Of a stretch of 64,000 nt of DNA, positions 1 through 11,500 are shown piece after piece. This stretch comes from Forficula auricularia (taxonomy: Eukaryota; Arthropoda; Insecta; Dermaptera; Forficulidae). Where the stretch lies: positions 1,934,216 through 1,998,215 of the forward strand of contig JALMQS010000069.1 in assembly GCA_024734495.1 (NCBI GenBank). The letters run 5' to 3'. A model generated the notes under the pieces. It was not told the DNA's origin, did not search any database, and was given only the letters and a program-made list of their open reading frames with translations. Within the stretch, counting starts at the first letter, position 1. Every line of letters begins with the position of its first letter. A program made the position numbers and the translations under genes.

Positions 1-1
1 A

Positions 2-397
2 CGTTCGAGCAAATACGAAGATCTGGTAGAAGAGGCAGAACTACTTCAAGCCAATCCTGAATATGTTAGAATTAGAAGGAAAGATGGTACTGAGGCTGCT
101 GTTCTATCCGACATCTCACTCCAAGAGGTAGTACAACCCTCACGGAAGAACATCCTACACTTGACGCAGATGATTCAAATGATTCACAAGAAAGTTGCCT
201 GTGGTCACATGAATCACCCAGTGTCGAACCCGTCTTGCCCCAGCCACAAGATACTTCCGTCAGTCGTTCCCCAGGCAGTGTCCCTTTCTCCCCAGCAACA
301 AGATACTTCGATAGGTTGTTCCCTGGCCAGTGTGTACTCTGGTAAACCTCAACGCACTCGTAGGAAGCCAGCCTACCTCGAAGATTACGAGCTATAA
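2..397 (+). pseudogene. C-terminal end of a Ty3/gypsy-type Pol polyprotein (integrase tail), cut by the window edge
   Basis: An open frame runs from the left edge to a stop at 395-397 (about 131 residues). It is hydrophilic and ends in a basic segment followed by RKPAYLEDYEL, the kind of tail seen at the C terminus of gypsy-class Pol, where the integrase ends just before the 3' LTR. The stop is followed at once by a purine-rich tract (400-413) and an LTR starting with TG, which fixes the identity by position. No catalytic integrase residues are inside the window, so whether the element is intact cannot be judged. Confidence 0.7.
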
Positions 398-413
398 TTT
401 TGGAGGGGGAGAA

Positions 414-1184
414 TGTCATAGTTAAAACATGCCTAGTATCTAAGATTCCTAGAGTCATATAAGTTACGCGCTTAAAAAGTATAGAATCAGCACTCTTGAT
501 GCCGTCATCAAAACTACTGATACATCAAAATAGAAAGATATAAAAGGCCCTCAGCCACAACGCCAAGCCAGACTTGACCCGAGTTAGCTAACCTGCTCTA
601 CTCATTTCTCCACACGGGAACAATACGGTTCACCTTCGGGTTTTCCCACCTTAATTATTAAACTCATTACTAAACAGACTTGACCCGAATTAGCTAGCCT
701 GCTCTACTCATTTCTCCACACGGGAACAATACGGTTCACCGTCGGGTTATCCAACCTTAATTATTAAACTCATTACTAAACAGACTTGATCCGAATTAGC
801 TAGCCTGCTCTACTCATTTCTCCACACGGGAACAATACGGTTCACCTTCGGGTTATCCAACCTTAATTATTAAACTCATTACTAAACAGACTTGATCCGA
901 ATTAGCTAGCCTGCTCTACTCATTTCTCCACACGGAAACAATACGGTTCACCGTCGGGTTATCCCAACCTAATTATTAACTTCATATTAAACTCATTATT
1001 AACAGGCTTGATTCAGACTCCGCTCTGCTGGCGCTGCTCAATTATTATTCACACAGGAACAATACGGTTCTCTGTCGGGTCAACCCATCTTATATTATTG
1101 AACTTATTTTATCCCCCAGAATAACCATCAGTTATTCAAGTTACTTATAATCCATCTTAGTATATTCAATTTAATTATAAAACA
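414..1184 (+). mobile_element. 3' LTR of the gypsy element, containing a 106-bp tandem repeat
   Basis: The LTR begins TGTCATAG directly after the polypurine tract TTTTGGAGGGGGAGAA. A TATA-like box (TATAAAAGG) lies at 539-547. Downstream sit four near-identical 106-bp units starting at 569, 675, 781 and 887, then a diverged fifth unit from about 1003. The 3' end is placed tentatively at an ACA near 1184; no target-site duplication can be checked because the 5' LTR is outside the window. Confidence 0.6.
569..1110 (+). repeat. 106-bp tandem repeat, about 5 copies, inside the LTR
   Basis: Units start CAGACTTGA(C/T)CCGAATTAGC and repeat at exactly 106 bp (569, 675, 781, 887), with a fifth, diverged unit from 1003. 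Each unit carries the same CACGGGAACAATACGGTTCACC block. The array lies just after the TATA box, so it would fall in the R/U5 part of the LTR. Confidence 0.9.
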
Positions 1185-1239
1185 AATGTAAAATTATAAA
1201 AGTGTTTCAAAATATAAAGTATTTTAAAAACAAATCTTT

Positions 1240-1600
1240 CGATTGTTTTTAACCGACTTCAAAAAAGGAGGAGGTTCTCTATTCGATTGAATTTTTTTTT
1301 TTTTTTTTTTTTGTGCCTATGTTACCTCATATCTCCGCCAATTGTCAACCGATTTTGAAAAAATTTTTGCATTGGGTCCAGTCTAGCTTCCGATTGGTCC
1401 CATTTTTTTTCGATTTTTTTACATAGGTATTAGACCTTTTTTATTAGGTTTGTTTTAGACCTAACCTCTTTGTTTATGAACCGATTTCGATGGTTCTTTT
1501 TTTATCCGAAAGGGGGTGTCTTAGGGATGGTGTCATATTAATTTGGTCAAGTTCTGATGATATAATCACTATTAATAACATCACTAAAGAGAAAAATAAA
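1240..1600. repeat. Interspersed insect-type repeat starting AACCGACTTCAAAAAAGG
   Basis: This stretch resembles a common dispersed insect repeat that opens ACCGACTTCAAAAAAGGAGG and carries short CCGATTT(T/C)GA blocks. I cannot assign its class from sequence alone. It contains no open frame of note. Confidence 0.4.
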
Positions 1601-1990
1601 AAATTTTTAAGAAAAAAATAAAAACCGACTTCAAAAAATTAAATGCAACAAATATAAAAATACACTAAAAGGTATAAAATAATTATTATCTTATTTAGTT
1701 ACAACTAAACGACGAAATATTAACACGAAATTACTTTTTGAAGTTGGTGCCAAACATATACCTTTTATGAATCGCACTCGACGGATCTTACTTAGTACGT
1801 TTGGCGGGTACGCTCGCTTATAGGTATAGTTTGTTTGGCACCGACTTTAAAAAGTAATTTCGTGTTAATATTTCGTCGTTTAGTTGTAACTAAATAAGAT
1901 AATAATTATTTTATACCTTTTAGTGTATTTTTATATTTGTTGCATTTAATTTTTTGAAGTCGGTTTTTATTTTTTCTTAAAAATTTTTAT
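1599..1990. mobile_element. Foldback MITE with arms of about 160 bp
   Basis: The left arm (about 1599-1757) and right arm (about 1832-1990) are near-perfect reverse complements over their whole length and share AACCGACTTCAAAAAATTAA at their outer part. The loop is about 75 bp. No coding sequence. The outer part matches the start of the adjacent 1240 repeat, so the two may be related. Confidence 0.75.
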
Positions 1991-2199
1991 TAAAAAACTC
2001 CCTCCAGGCAAGAAAACACCTAATTTATATACATTATCATATATGCGCTGTTTTTATTTGTTTTGTTTATTGAATCCCATTCTATGTAATTTCTCAATAC
2101 TCATGTTATTCTTTTAAATTAATCTTCGCAACATTGCGGAGCGATTTGGCGTAGGGGCGGGCTCCGTAAGAGTCGAGGCCATCACACTCTCATGGAAAG

Positions 2200-2280
2200 G
2201 AGTGTGGTGGCATCCCTCATCGCCCTGAGTATAACCCAAAAGACTATAAATGACATAACTTATAGGGCGATGAGGGGTTC
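2200..2280. repeat. Short inverted repeat
   Basis: CCCTCATCGCCCT near 2214 is mirrored by AGGGCGATGAGGGG near 2263, a 13-14 bp stem with a loop of about 37 bp. It could be an old MITE core; I cannot assign it. Confidence 0.5.
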
Positions 2281-2354
2281 TCTATTAAATTTTTACACCT
2301 TTGAAGTCTGGTGGGTAAACAAAAAGCTGTCTTGCGAATTTTAAGCTTTTTGGT

Positions 2355-2620
2355 AGGTATAATAATAAAACTTGAGTAAGATACGAGGTCGGTTTCACAA
2401 AAAAAAGAAATAAAACAAAATTGAGTTTTGAATTCGATATATTTCGGGGGTTAGCCCATCATCAGGAGTCTAAGAAAACTGATGATGGGCTAACCCCTGA
2501 AATATATCGAATTCAAAACTCAATTTTGTTTTATTTCTTTTTTGTGAAACCTACCTCGTATCTTACTCAAGTTTTATTATTATATTAAAATGTTTCACCT
2601 AGAACCAACACCGAACTCCT
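2355..2620. mobile_element. Palindromic hammerhead-bearing element, subfamily A
   Basis: The arms (about 2355-2465 and 2479-2590) are nearly perfect reverse complements. The outer sequence reads TTTCACCTAGAACCAACACC, a terminus shared with copies near 11060, 40900 and 63900. The inner part carries the ribozyme-like motif on the minus strand and a partial copy on the plus strand. No protein is encoded. Confidence 0.7.
2427..2475 (-). ncRNA. Hammerhead-ribozyme-like motif (subfamily A)
   Basis: On the minus strand: CTGATGA (2465-2459), a GGG/CCC stem II, GAA (2445-2443), self-complementary ATATAT (2442-2437) and C at 2436. This is the order of a minimal type I hammerhead. One extra nucleotide sits between CTGATGA and stem II, as in every copy here. 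Stem I is weak (about 2 bp), so activity is doubtful for this copy. Confidence 0.5.
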
Positions 2621-3357
2621 TAAAAGTTATTTTTGGTAGGTTTTTATTTGTTCTTTTTTTGTCTCTTTTGGGGAGGGGGGTTTGTTAACTCTTCTTTCCA
2701 TTTAGAGATAGGAAAAGCAAGGGTTGCTTTTGAAATTAGTCTGGAAATAGGAAATCTCTGTAAATATTTTGTTTATTTTTAAAATATTTTTTTTTTTTTT
2801 TTATAGATAATACCTACCTATGGTTAAAAGGGAAGTCAATCCAGGGTTGGGACTAGAAGTATAGGTGTTGAAACCAATGGTGCTATTTTTCTCATAAGGA
2901 TGATTCAGATGGTTATATAGATCTATAAGGATATAGGGAAGAATGGTCTTAATTTAAATACAGTCTGGTTACTACAAGTTAGTTAATTCAGATATTAATA
3001 TGTAGGTTTGCATTCATTTGTAGGATTTGGTATTGATTTGTGGAAGTCTGTCTATTTATTACTACTTGGGATTATAGTCTTCTGCCTCCTATAATTAAAT
3101 CAATTATAAATTTGTCAAGTCCTAAAGTCCTTAGATTTGTAAAAAATTTTATTTAGTTCTCACAAGCAGAGATTAGCTGAGGTAGAGAGAGATCATACCA
3201 TCCTTGTTAAGGTTTTGACCAGGTTTCCTTAACAACTTATGGCAAATGCCGGGATGGCTAATGCGTCACTTGCTCCTGGTATCGGGGTTTTGAGCGGAAT
3301 TTTTAAATTACTTTTTGTCTTTTGATGGAAATCTATCGTCATGTTATTTGTTAATGA

Positions 3358-3562
3358 GCATACATTTCTATTTTCTTTTTTTTTTTTTTTTTGGGCTTTT
3401 CGGCCTTTTTAGCCATAAGCCACTTTACGATACTATATATTTATTTTTCAAATTTGTCTCTACTCCCGGGGTCAGATTTTAGCTGGATGCCTCGAGTCGG
3501 ATTCGAACCCGGGTCCCCTGGTTAGCTCGCTGTCATGCTACCGCCTAGCCTACCCGACCCCC
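3358..3562 (-). mobile_element. tRNA-derived SINE
   Basis: Read on the minus strand, a tRNA-like head has an A-box-like TAGGCTAGGCGG and a clear B box GGGTTCGAATCC (about 3510-3499). It runs into a unique body and ends in a long A tract (seen as T at 3368-3392). The head is not foldable as a standard tRNA over its full length, so it is a SINE rather than a tRNA gene. Confidence 0.65.
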
Positions 3563-3721
3563 AAATTGTTGTAGTTAATTTGTATTGATGTTTGTTAATG
3601 TATTGTAGCTAGATTGTATTGATGTTTGGAGGACCTAGCCACTGAGGACTTGTGCCTCTAAGCAGTTCGAGGAATAAAGATTTATTTATTTATTTATTTA
3701 TTTACTTTAATAGTAGGACAT

Positions 3722-3816
3722 ATAGGGCGGGTCACAATTAAATAATGTAAAGAAGAAAAAAAATCAAAACTAGTGACAAGGGTATTTTACCCAAATCAGT
3801 TAATGACCCGCCCTAT
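3722..3816. mobile_element. 95-bp MITE with TAGGGCGGGTCA inverted ends
   Basis: ATAGGGCGGGTCA at the left is mirrored by TGACCCGCCCTAT at the right. The interior is AT-rich and non-coding. The target duplication is not clear. Confidence 0.6.
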
Positions 3817-4084
3817 GAAATTTTAACTTTACTGTAAAATGCCATATATTTACCAAATTTGTAACTCTTTTCTGTAAGAGGAGGCCGCCTCCTGCGCGTC
3901 CCAATAAAGAAAATTAATAAAAACCTAATTACTAATTGTCTAATTCTTTACACTTGGCACTCTACTAATACTAACCACTTATATTGCGTGTTTACACGAC
4001 ACAGAATTAGTGCCAGTGGTTAGCACTAATACTTAGTTACTAAACGGGCTTACTGTGTAAACTAGACTTTATTTTCTTTATTTA

Positions 4085-4782
4085 TTAGTACCTGGAGCCA
4101 TCGAGCGATGCACAGTAACCCCTGACCCGCACCACTACACGAAGACATCTACACCACCCCGCACCCAGTTTTTGCATTTCTAGCTTTCTAATGGTCTACA
4201 TATTATGTGTATATTTGTTTACTCGTACACCAATTGCCCACATTCGTTCATATTGATAAACATTATAAAAAATCAATAGAAAAATAATAATAAAAAAATA
4301 ATCGTATAGGATCTGAAATAAAAACATAAAATTAAATAAGATTTGTTTCCAAGTTATATAAAAAAAAGCCACTTCAACCACTTTATTTGTAAACACACCT
4401 GTTTTGTTATGATTTAGACACCTGTTAATTAAAAACAAACAAAAAATTCCTAATTTTAATATAATATATTAATATTTGCTATAACCCATTGGTGGGTTTT
4501 TAAAATTAAAAATCCAATTAATAAATAAAAGATAATTGAAAAAAATGTAAACAAACTTTTTTATTGAGATTTTCATCTATCAATAATTACTTTAATTAAG
4601 AAAAGATCAATTAAGATTAAATTTGCCGAGGTCCAGACCTGGCCAGATATCGCTTTCTCATCCTCAAAACTTGTTAATAGAATTTGTTTCATCAAAATCC
4701 GTAGACTCGTTTTCAAATTAGAACCAAGATTATATAAATAAATATATATACAAACAATTTTTGCTCGTTTAATAAGAGTAGA
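4085..4782 (-). mobile_element. Non-autonomous Helitron-like element, complete copy
   Basis: On the minus strand it starts 5'-TCTACTCTTATTAAACGAGC (host A before the TC). It ends with a hairpin (CATCG-CT-CGATG), then TCCAGGTA, then CTAA followed by host T. TC start, 3' hairpin, CTRR end and insertion between A and T are Helitron hallmarks. No Rep/helicase is encoded. Related copies lie at 9888, 35866 and 54450. Confidence 0.6.
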
Positions 4783-5039
4783 TATATAAATAAATATATC
4801 ATTGACGTTTCGAAAATTCAAATTTCCCGCTCATATTCAAATGAACTTTTATTTATTGAAAAAAGAGTTATGGTCAATATAATATTTATAAAATATATCT
4901 TATAAATTAATCTAGATTATATTATAATCAATAATTGATTTTATTTATTTATATAATAATCAAAAATGTTCATAAACAACATGACACTGATTTGACCTTG
5001 TAGTATCTAGCCTCCCTCCAGCTCCCTCCATCTTAGAGA

Positions 5040-5173
5040 GTCATCCGCGAACATCAAGTTTGAGAGCTCTTTGATTACATATTTCAATTTTGCTATTTTC
5101 TCACTTGAAAATCCATTGAATAATCACTCAAATTGCAATTGAATTGCTTTTCTTAACACTTTTCCAATTTAAG
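5040..5173 (+). other. Sap130: Probable non-coding first exon of SAP130
   Basis: A less AT-rich patch (5000-5080) upstream of the start codon is followed by AAG/GTAATT at 5171-5179, a plausible splice donor. The matching acceptor would be TTAAACAG ending at 5494. The transcription start is not visible and the left edge is approximate. No TATA box is evident. Confidence 0.35.
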
Positions 5174-5519
5174 GTAATTTAACACAATATGAATCAGTTT
5201 GTTTTTTTTTCTAAAATGGAAAAAATTCAATTTCTTTCGATCAATTTTTCGTTTCATTTTAAAAATAGATTTAAAAAAATGCATTCTCTCTTTAAATTAA
5301 TCTGTTTAATTTGCTTTCTTATTATTTTTCTATGTCAAAAATTTATATATAAAATGCCCTTTTCAAAAATATCCATTTTATTTAGAAAAAAAATGACATC
5401 TGTTTGAATTGAATTTAACTTTTTCTTATTCTTTATATTTATATTCACACAAAATCTTATTTAACTTTACATTTTTTTCCGCTTTTTTAAACAGTTGATG
5501 CTGCGCTATATCATTATCA

Positions 5520-5576
5520 ATGGATTTAGCACCCAAATCTATCAAAGCCACATCGGACGCTACAAAACCTCCAAAC
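5520..5576 (+). CDS. Sap130: SAP130 coding exon 1 (start codon)
   Basis: Encodes residues 1-19, starting MDLAPKSIKATSD. The ATG is the first in the inferred transcript exon and the donor GTAAAT follows directly. Ends in phase 0. Confidence 0.8.
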
Positions 5577-8500
5577 GTAAATATTTGTTATTTTAAAATT
5601 GATTTTGATTATATTTATTACCATTTTAGAATATTTTGAAGCCAAATACTCTATTAAAAAAAAAAAAATCGTAAGTAATATCAGAAAAAAAAATGATTAT
5701 TTGAGATTTTTCGAGGGGTGAACCGCCATTGGAATTAGGTGTACACCGTCTTTGGAATTCATTAGATAATCTATTTAATTGAAAAAGCATCAAGCAGAGG
5801 ACAACCTCTTTGTTTCTCTTTGTGAGATAATCTATTGTCCTCTACTTGGAAGTGGAAGTAGGTGTACACGATTTTAGGTCGCGGTTCACTCCTCGAGATT
5901 TTTGAATTTTTTTTATTTGATGAAATACTAAAGAACAAAGCAATCTAAATTTGTACTTAAATAAATTTAAAATATTCATACGTTTCGACAGACAAAAAAG
6001 CTTCCTTCTTCATACTTTTTTAATCCCTATTAATTTTATCTTCTGTTTGATTCACATACAAAATTTGACTCCAGCACCATGTTCAAATTAATAACGTTTA
6101 TAAAAGCTTGGAGAAGAGAAAATTGTCTATTGAAACGATGCAAACATTTAAATAATTATAATTAAAAATCTAGGCTGCCATTTTTCTTCTATTTCATCAG
6201 ATTAATAATGCCCGAGTGGTGAACCGTGATTGGAATTAGGTGTACACGTCTTTGGAATTTATTAGACAATCTATTGTCTTCTACTTGGAAATAAAAGTGG
6301 ATGTGGAAGTAGGTGTACACTATTTTAGGTCGCGGTTTACCCCTCGTGAAATACTAAAGAACAAAGCAATCTAAATTTGTAATTTTCATACGTTTCGACA
6401 GACAAAAAAGCTTCCTTCTTCATACTTTTGTGAACCCTATTAATTTTATCTTCTGTTTGATTCACATATAAAATTTGACTCCAGAACATGTTCAAATTAA
6501 TAACGTTTATAAAAGCTTGGAGAAGAGAAAAAATTGTCTATTGAAACGACCCAAAAATTTAAATAATAATAATTAAAATCCGGGCTGCCATTTTTCTTCT
6601 ATTTCATCAGATTAATAATGCCCGAGTGGTGAACCGCGATTGGAATTAGATGTACACCGTCTTTGGCATTTATTAGACAATGCCATTCATTGTATTGGCA
6701 ATGGCATATTTCCAAAGCACTTTTTAATAGCATATTTGAATTTTCTCTTAAACCATGGGTGGTCTAATCTTTAATCTACCTAAAAATAACCATTACTGCC
6801 AAGCCTCATCATAGCTCCAATATTTATATATATTATACATTCCTTAATAATTCTAATATGGTAATGTTTCTATCTTTAATGACTCTTAATCGGTTATCTT
6901 AGAATCTCTATAACTCTGTTAACAAATAATTTTTTATAAACCATTCTTTAATAAAGACTTTTTGATATTTCTTTTATTTAAAAATTCCCTCTGGCATTTC
7001 GTCTATTGATTATTCCCATCTTCGGAGCGGGAATTTATCAATATTAATTTTTATTTAAATTAATATACGATTAAAAAAATGTATCTATTGATCATTTAAA
7101 TTGTTAACATACCATATATACAGGTTTTTCAATTTATTTGTGTATTAAATAATTATTAAACATACTGTAGTATTTAAGTGCTACTATAGTTGAATCGGTC
7201 ATTTTGAAAAGGGGTCATCTTCATTTTTTTCACAAAATCACGCACTTTCATCTGATTGGCCATCCCGCCGGGCACAATGTGAATTGTAAGATTTTACCTT
7301 TTGTCTACGTTTAAAAAGAGCTTACCAACCGACATACAACTGGCCCTTAGTATGTTCATTCATGTATTACATTTGAAAACGAGTCATTTCTAGCCACCTA
7401 AACAGCTAAGCAACCCCAGTATTCTACCATTTAGTTTGAAAAGTGAGCCAACTCCGAAAGATAGCCTGTTTAAAAAACAAAGAGAGAGATGACCCCTTTT
7501 CAAAGTGACCGATTCGGTTAATTTATTACCATTAAGAATTTTTCGCTTTCAAGTTTTTTTAGCTATAAAGTTATAGACAAAGACTAAACATTCATTATAC
7601 TAACTTATAAGACAAGGGGTGAACCGCGATTCGAATTAGGTGTACACCGTCTTTGGAATTCATTAGATAATCTATTGTCTTCTACTTGGAAGTGGAAGTA
7701 GGCGTAAACGATTTTAGGTCGCGGTTCACCCCTCGGTGAAGTGATAGCAAAGACCCCAATATTTGTTTAAAATTTTCATTAATAATCACATAATTTTTTA
7801 AATTCATTTAACAAGACTTTCAATGACCTAAAAAACTAGTCTTGATTGTATTACAAAGCACACATATATGTTCAACTAATTTAAAAATTATATACGCATA
7901 TTTCCTAATCAAAATTAATATTATTTTAAAGATCGAAGGCTCTTCTGGTAAAACGCTAACCCACGTACACGCTAGGCCGTCCAGGCCTTTATCAGCCGGA
8001 CACATCACACCAGGACAACAAACTATTATCAAACAAGGTAAGTCTAGACATTAGCCTCGTTCTTGGTAGTAGTTTCTGAACATGTTCGGAATCTTGTCAT
8101 GCACTACTGTGAGCAGTAAAAATAAAATTCCCCAAAAACATTTAAAAACGTATTTTTTTGAAATTTTATTTTTACCATTCACAAATCTGCATAAATTGAT
8201 CTAGAACATGTTTGGATCGTCTACCTCGAACGAAGATAATAAGTTTTTTGAAAATTAATATTTTATTTTTCCTATAAATTTGATAAGGGTCCCCCTTATC
8301 ATCATCTTCCCTTCCAACAGGGGGTTCAAAAAGTCATTTGTCCCTTGATATTCAAACGAAAATATACTTTTTTTATACTTTATGAAATATACTATTTAAA
8401 ATGAGTTAAGTTTTTTGAAAATTAATATTTTATTTTTCCTATAAATTTTCAATAAAGTTGATAAGGGTCCCCCCTTATCATCATGTTCCCTTCCAACAGG

Positions 8501-11500
8501 GGTTTCAAAAAGTAATTTGTCCTTTGATATTCAAACGAAAATATACTCATTTTATACTTTATGAAATATACTATTTAAAATGAGTTAAGTTTTTTGAAAA
8601 TTAATATTTTATTTTTCCTATAAATTTTCAATAAAGTTGATAAGGGTCCCCCCTTATCATCATGTTCCCTTCCAACAGGGGTTTCAAAAAGTAATTTGTC
8701 CTTTAGATATTCAAACGAAAATATACTCTTTTTATACTTTATAAAATATACTATTTAAAATGAGTTAAGTTTTTTGAAAATTAATATTTTATTTTCTCTA
8801 TAAAATTTCAATAAAGTTGATAAGGGTCCCCCTTATCATCATCTTCCCTTCCAACAGGGAGTTCAAAAAGTAATTTTTCTATAGATATAGATAGGGAAAA
8901 ATGTAACAAATTTATATATTATTTGGATCAAAATTCTTTATCTTTTAATTCGTTCTGCTCACTTAATACAGAATTAACTCATTGCGACTAAGCATTAATA
9001 TTAATTTATTATTATTAATAACTAAATTAACATTTTGTATTTGTATCTTTTAAAACTCCTTTTTTTAATAATAGAAATAAGAACGAAAACTTCAAAAAAT
9101 AAAATTATTTCATTGCCTTTATTAATTCGAACCTTTTACTGTTATTTCTTATTCTTTTAATTAATAAACCGAACTTTTAAATTAATGTTAATAATAATTT
9201 TTCCCTTATTAAGCATTAATTTAAAGCTAGTTAATGATTTTCTCTTCGACATAAGAATTTAATATTTTCTTATTTTCCCGCTTTTTTTTCCTTCTAGATC
9301 CAAATATTTTGACAAGTGGTTTGTTTTGACTTTTCTAGTTGCCTGTCAAACTATTATTTACTAAAATTAAATCAGATAATGTGATAAGAGATTCTAACTT
9401 GTTATTTTATTCAAAATTCAAATTAAAAATATTTACTTAACTTGAAAAAAAAATCTAATAATTATATACCTATAAAAATTATTATAATTTAAATAATGGT
9501 ATTTTTTTATCCTTTATTTTTATTTATTATTAAAATAAGTTAATTATTTATTACCAGAATGTAAGAAATTTTTACAAATGGAAATATATAATTATTTGTA
9601 ATTGTTTTTTTTTTAATTTAAGTTCCCCATCTTTTTAATAAAAAAATAATTAAAAAGTCAAGGCTATATAAATTGACTAATACTATTTGCTTTCAATGAC
9701 ATTAATTAATTTTTATGATAAACTAATATTAATGTTATTTTTATTATAATTATTTTTCAGTTAATTTAACAACAAGTCGTCAAAATGCTCCACTTCATTC
9801 AACATCATATCATGTACCCCGAGGTAATTATCTATTTAATTTATATTAAAATGAACTTGTGGCTATATCTACTAGTATATCTATCTATCTACTCTTATTA
9901 AACGAGCAAAAATTGTTTATATATTTGTATCTTAGTTCTATTTTGTAAACGACTCTACCGATTTTGATGAAACAAATTCTATTAACAAGTTTTGAGGATG
10001 AGAAAGCGATCTGGCTAGGTCTGGACCTTACAAATTTAATCTTAATTGATCTTTTCTTAATTAAAGTAATTATTGACAGATGAAAATCCCAATAAAAAAG
10101 TTTGTTTACATTTTTTTCAATTATCTTTTATTTTTAATTTTAAAACCCACTAATCGGTTATAGCAAATTTTAATATATTATAATTAGGAATTTTTTGTTT
10201 GTTTTTAATTAACAGGTGTCTAAATCATAACATTACAGGTGTGTTTACAAATAAAGTGGTTGAAGTGGCTTTTTTTATATAACTTGGAAACAAATCTTAT
10301 TTAATTTCATGTTTTTATTTCAGATCGTATACGATTATTTTTTTTATTATTATTTTCCTATTTATTTTTTTATAATGTTTATCAATATGAACGAATGTGG
10401 GCAAATTGGTGTACGAGTAAACAAATATACACGTATTATGTAGACCGCTAGAAATGCAAAAAATGGGTGCGGGGTGGGGTGCAGTTGTGGGGGATCCGGG
10501 GGCGGGAGGCGCATTGGATAAAGTAAAAACAAACATGATGTAGATAAAATAATCGATACATCGCCATAGAATAAAATATTATCTAGTTGAATTTGATTTA
10601 TATGAAAGTATAGAAAACCTGGAAACCAAGTTAATGTAATTTATTTTTTTCTTTAACGTTATTTTGAGTATACAAACACAAATTTTTTATACTTAAATGT
10701 ATTGTAAATAAATCCCGCTTAAAATGATATTACCAAAAATAAAATTTGTTTTTAAAACATTAAAATAAGGTTAATTCCTTATAGAAAATTTCCGTTTTTT
10801 TTTTAATGATAGCACTATTTCGGTAAAACAAGTAGGTCGTACATCCGGTACGATAGGCGACCGCAGCTGAATTTATTATTTAATTGAAAGAATATGAGAG
10901 TTGTAAATCATTATGAGATTTCAAGTTATTATTGGCTTATGTGGATTGGAGTTATGGTATGGTTTCAATAAATAATTATTTCGACTTTAAATCACCCAGA
11001 GTGAAATTTTAAAATTGTTTAAAATTGTATATAATCTTTAAAGAATTTGGTGTCGGTTCTAGGTGAAATATTTTAATAGATAATAAGTAAAAATATATTT
11101 TTCTAGGTGGGTTTCACAAATAAAACAAATATATGTTTTGAGTTTTTATCTCGATATATATTTCGGGTTATGAGCCCATCATCAGGAGTTACAAAAGAAA
11201 ACCGGCTCATAACCCGAAATATATATCGAGATAAAAACTCAAAACATATATTTGTTTTATTTGTGAAACCCACCTAGAAAAATATATTTTTACTTATTAT
11301 CTAAAATTTTATATGTAGTTTGTTCACCTGCTTAGATATTTTTTTTTTTTTTTGCTCTTGAAAATGGTTAATAAATTTTGTTTTATCAAAATTATTTGAG
11401 TCGTTTTTGAGATAGATATAAATCATAATATACATTTTTTCGCTCGTTTAATAAAATAGATAGATATATATTATTTCAGTTACAACTGGAATTCTGATAA

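Noticed and set aside
1540..1575. CTGATGA at 1555 as a further ribozyme core
   Set aside because: No stem II or GAA follows at the right distance.
3495..3515. Possible tRNA genes at the B-box sequences (3500, 47776, 55770, 57135)
   Set aside because: None folds into a full cloverleaf by eye, and each runs into a repeat body or A-rich tail, so they were called SINEs.
4196..5407. Short open frames at 4196-4438, 4573-4821 and 5189-5407
   Set aside because: They lie in a Helitron-like element or AT-rich intron, rich in F, I, K and N as expected from base composition.
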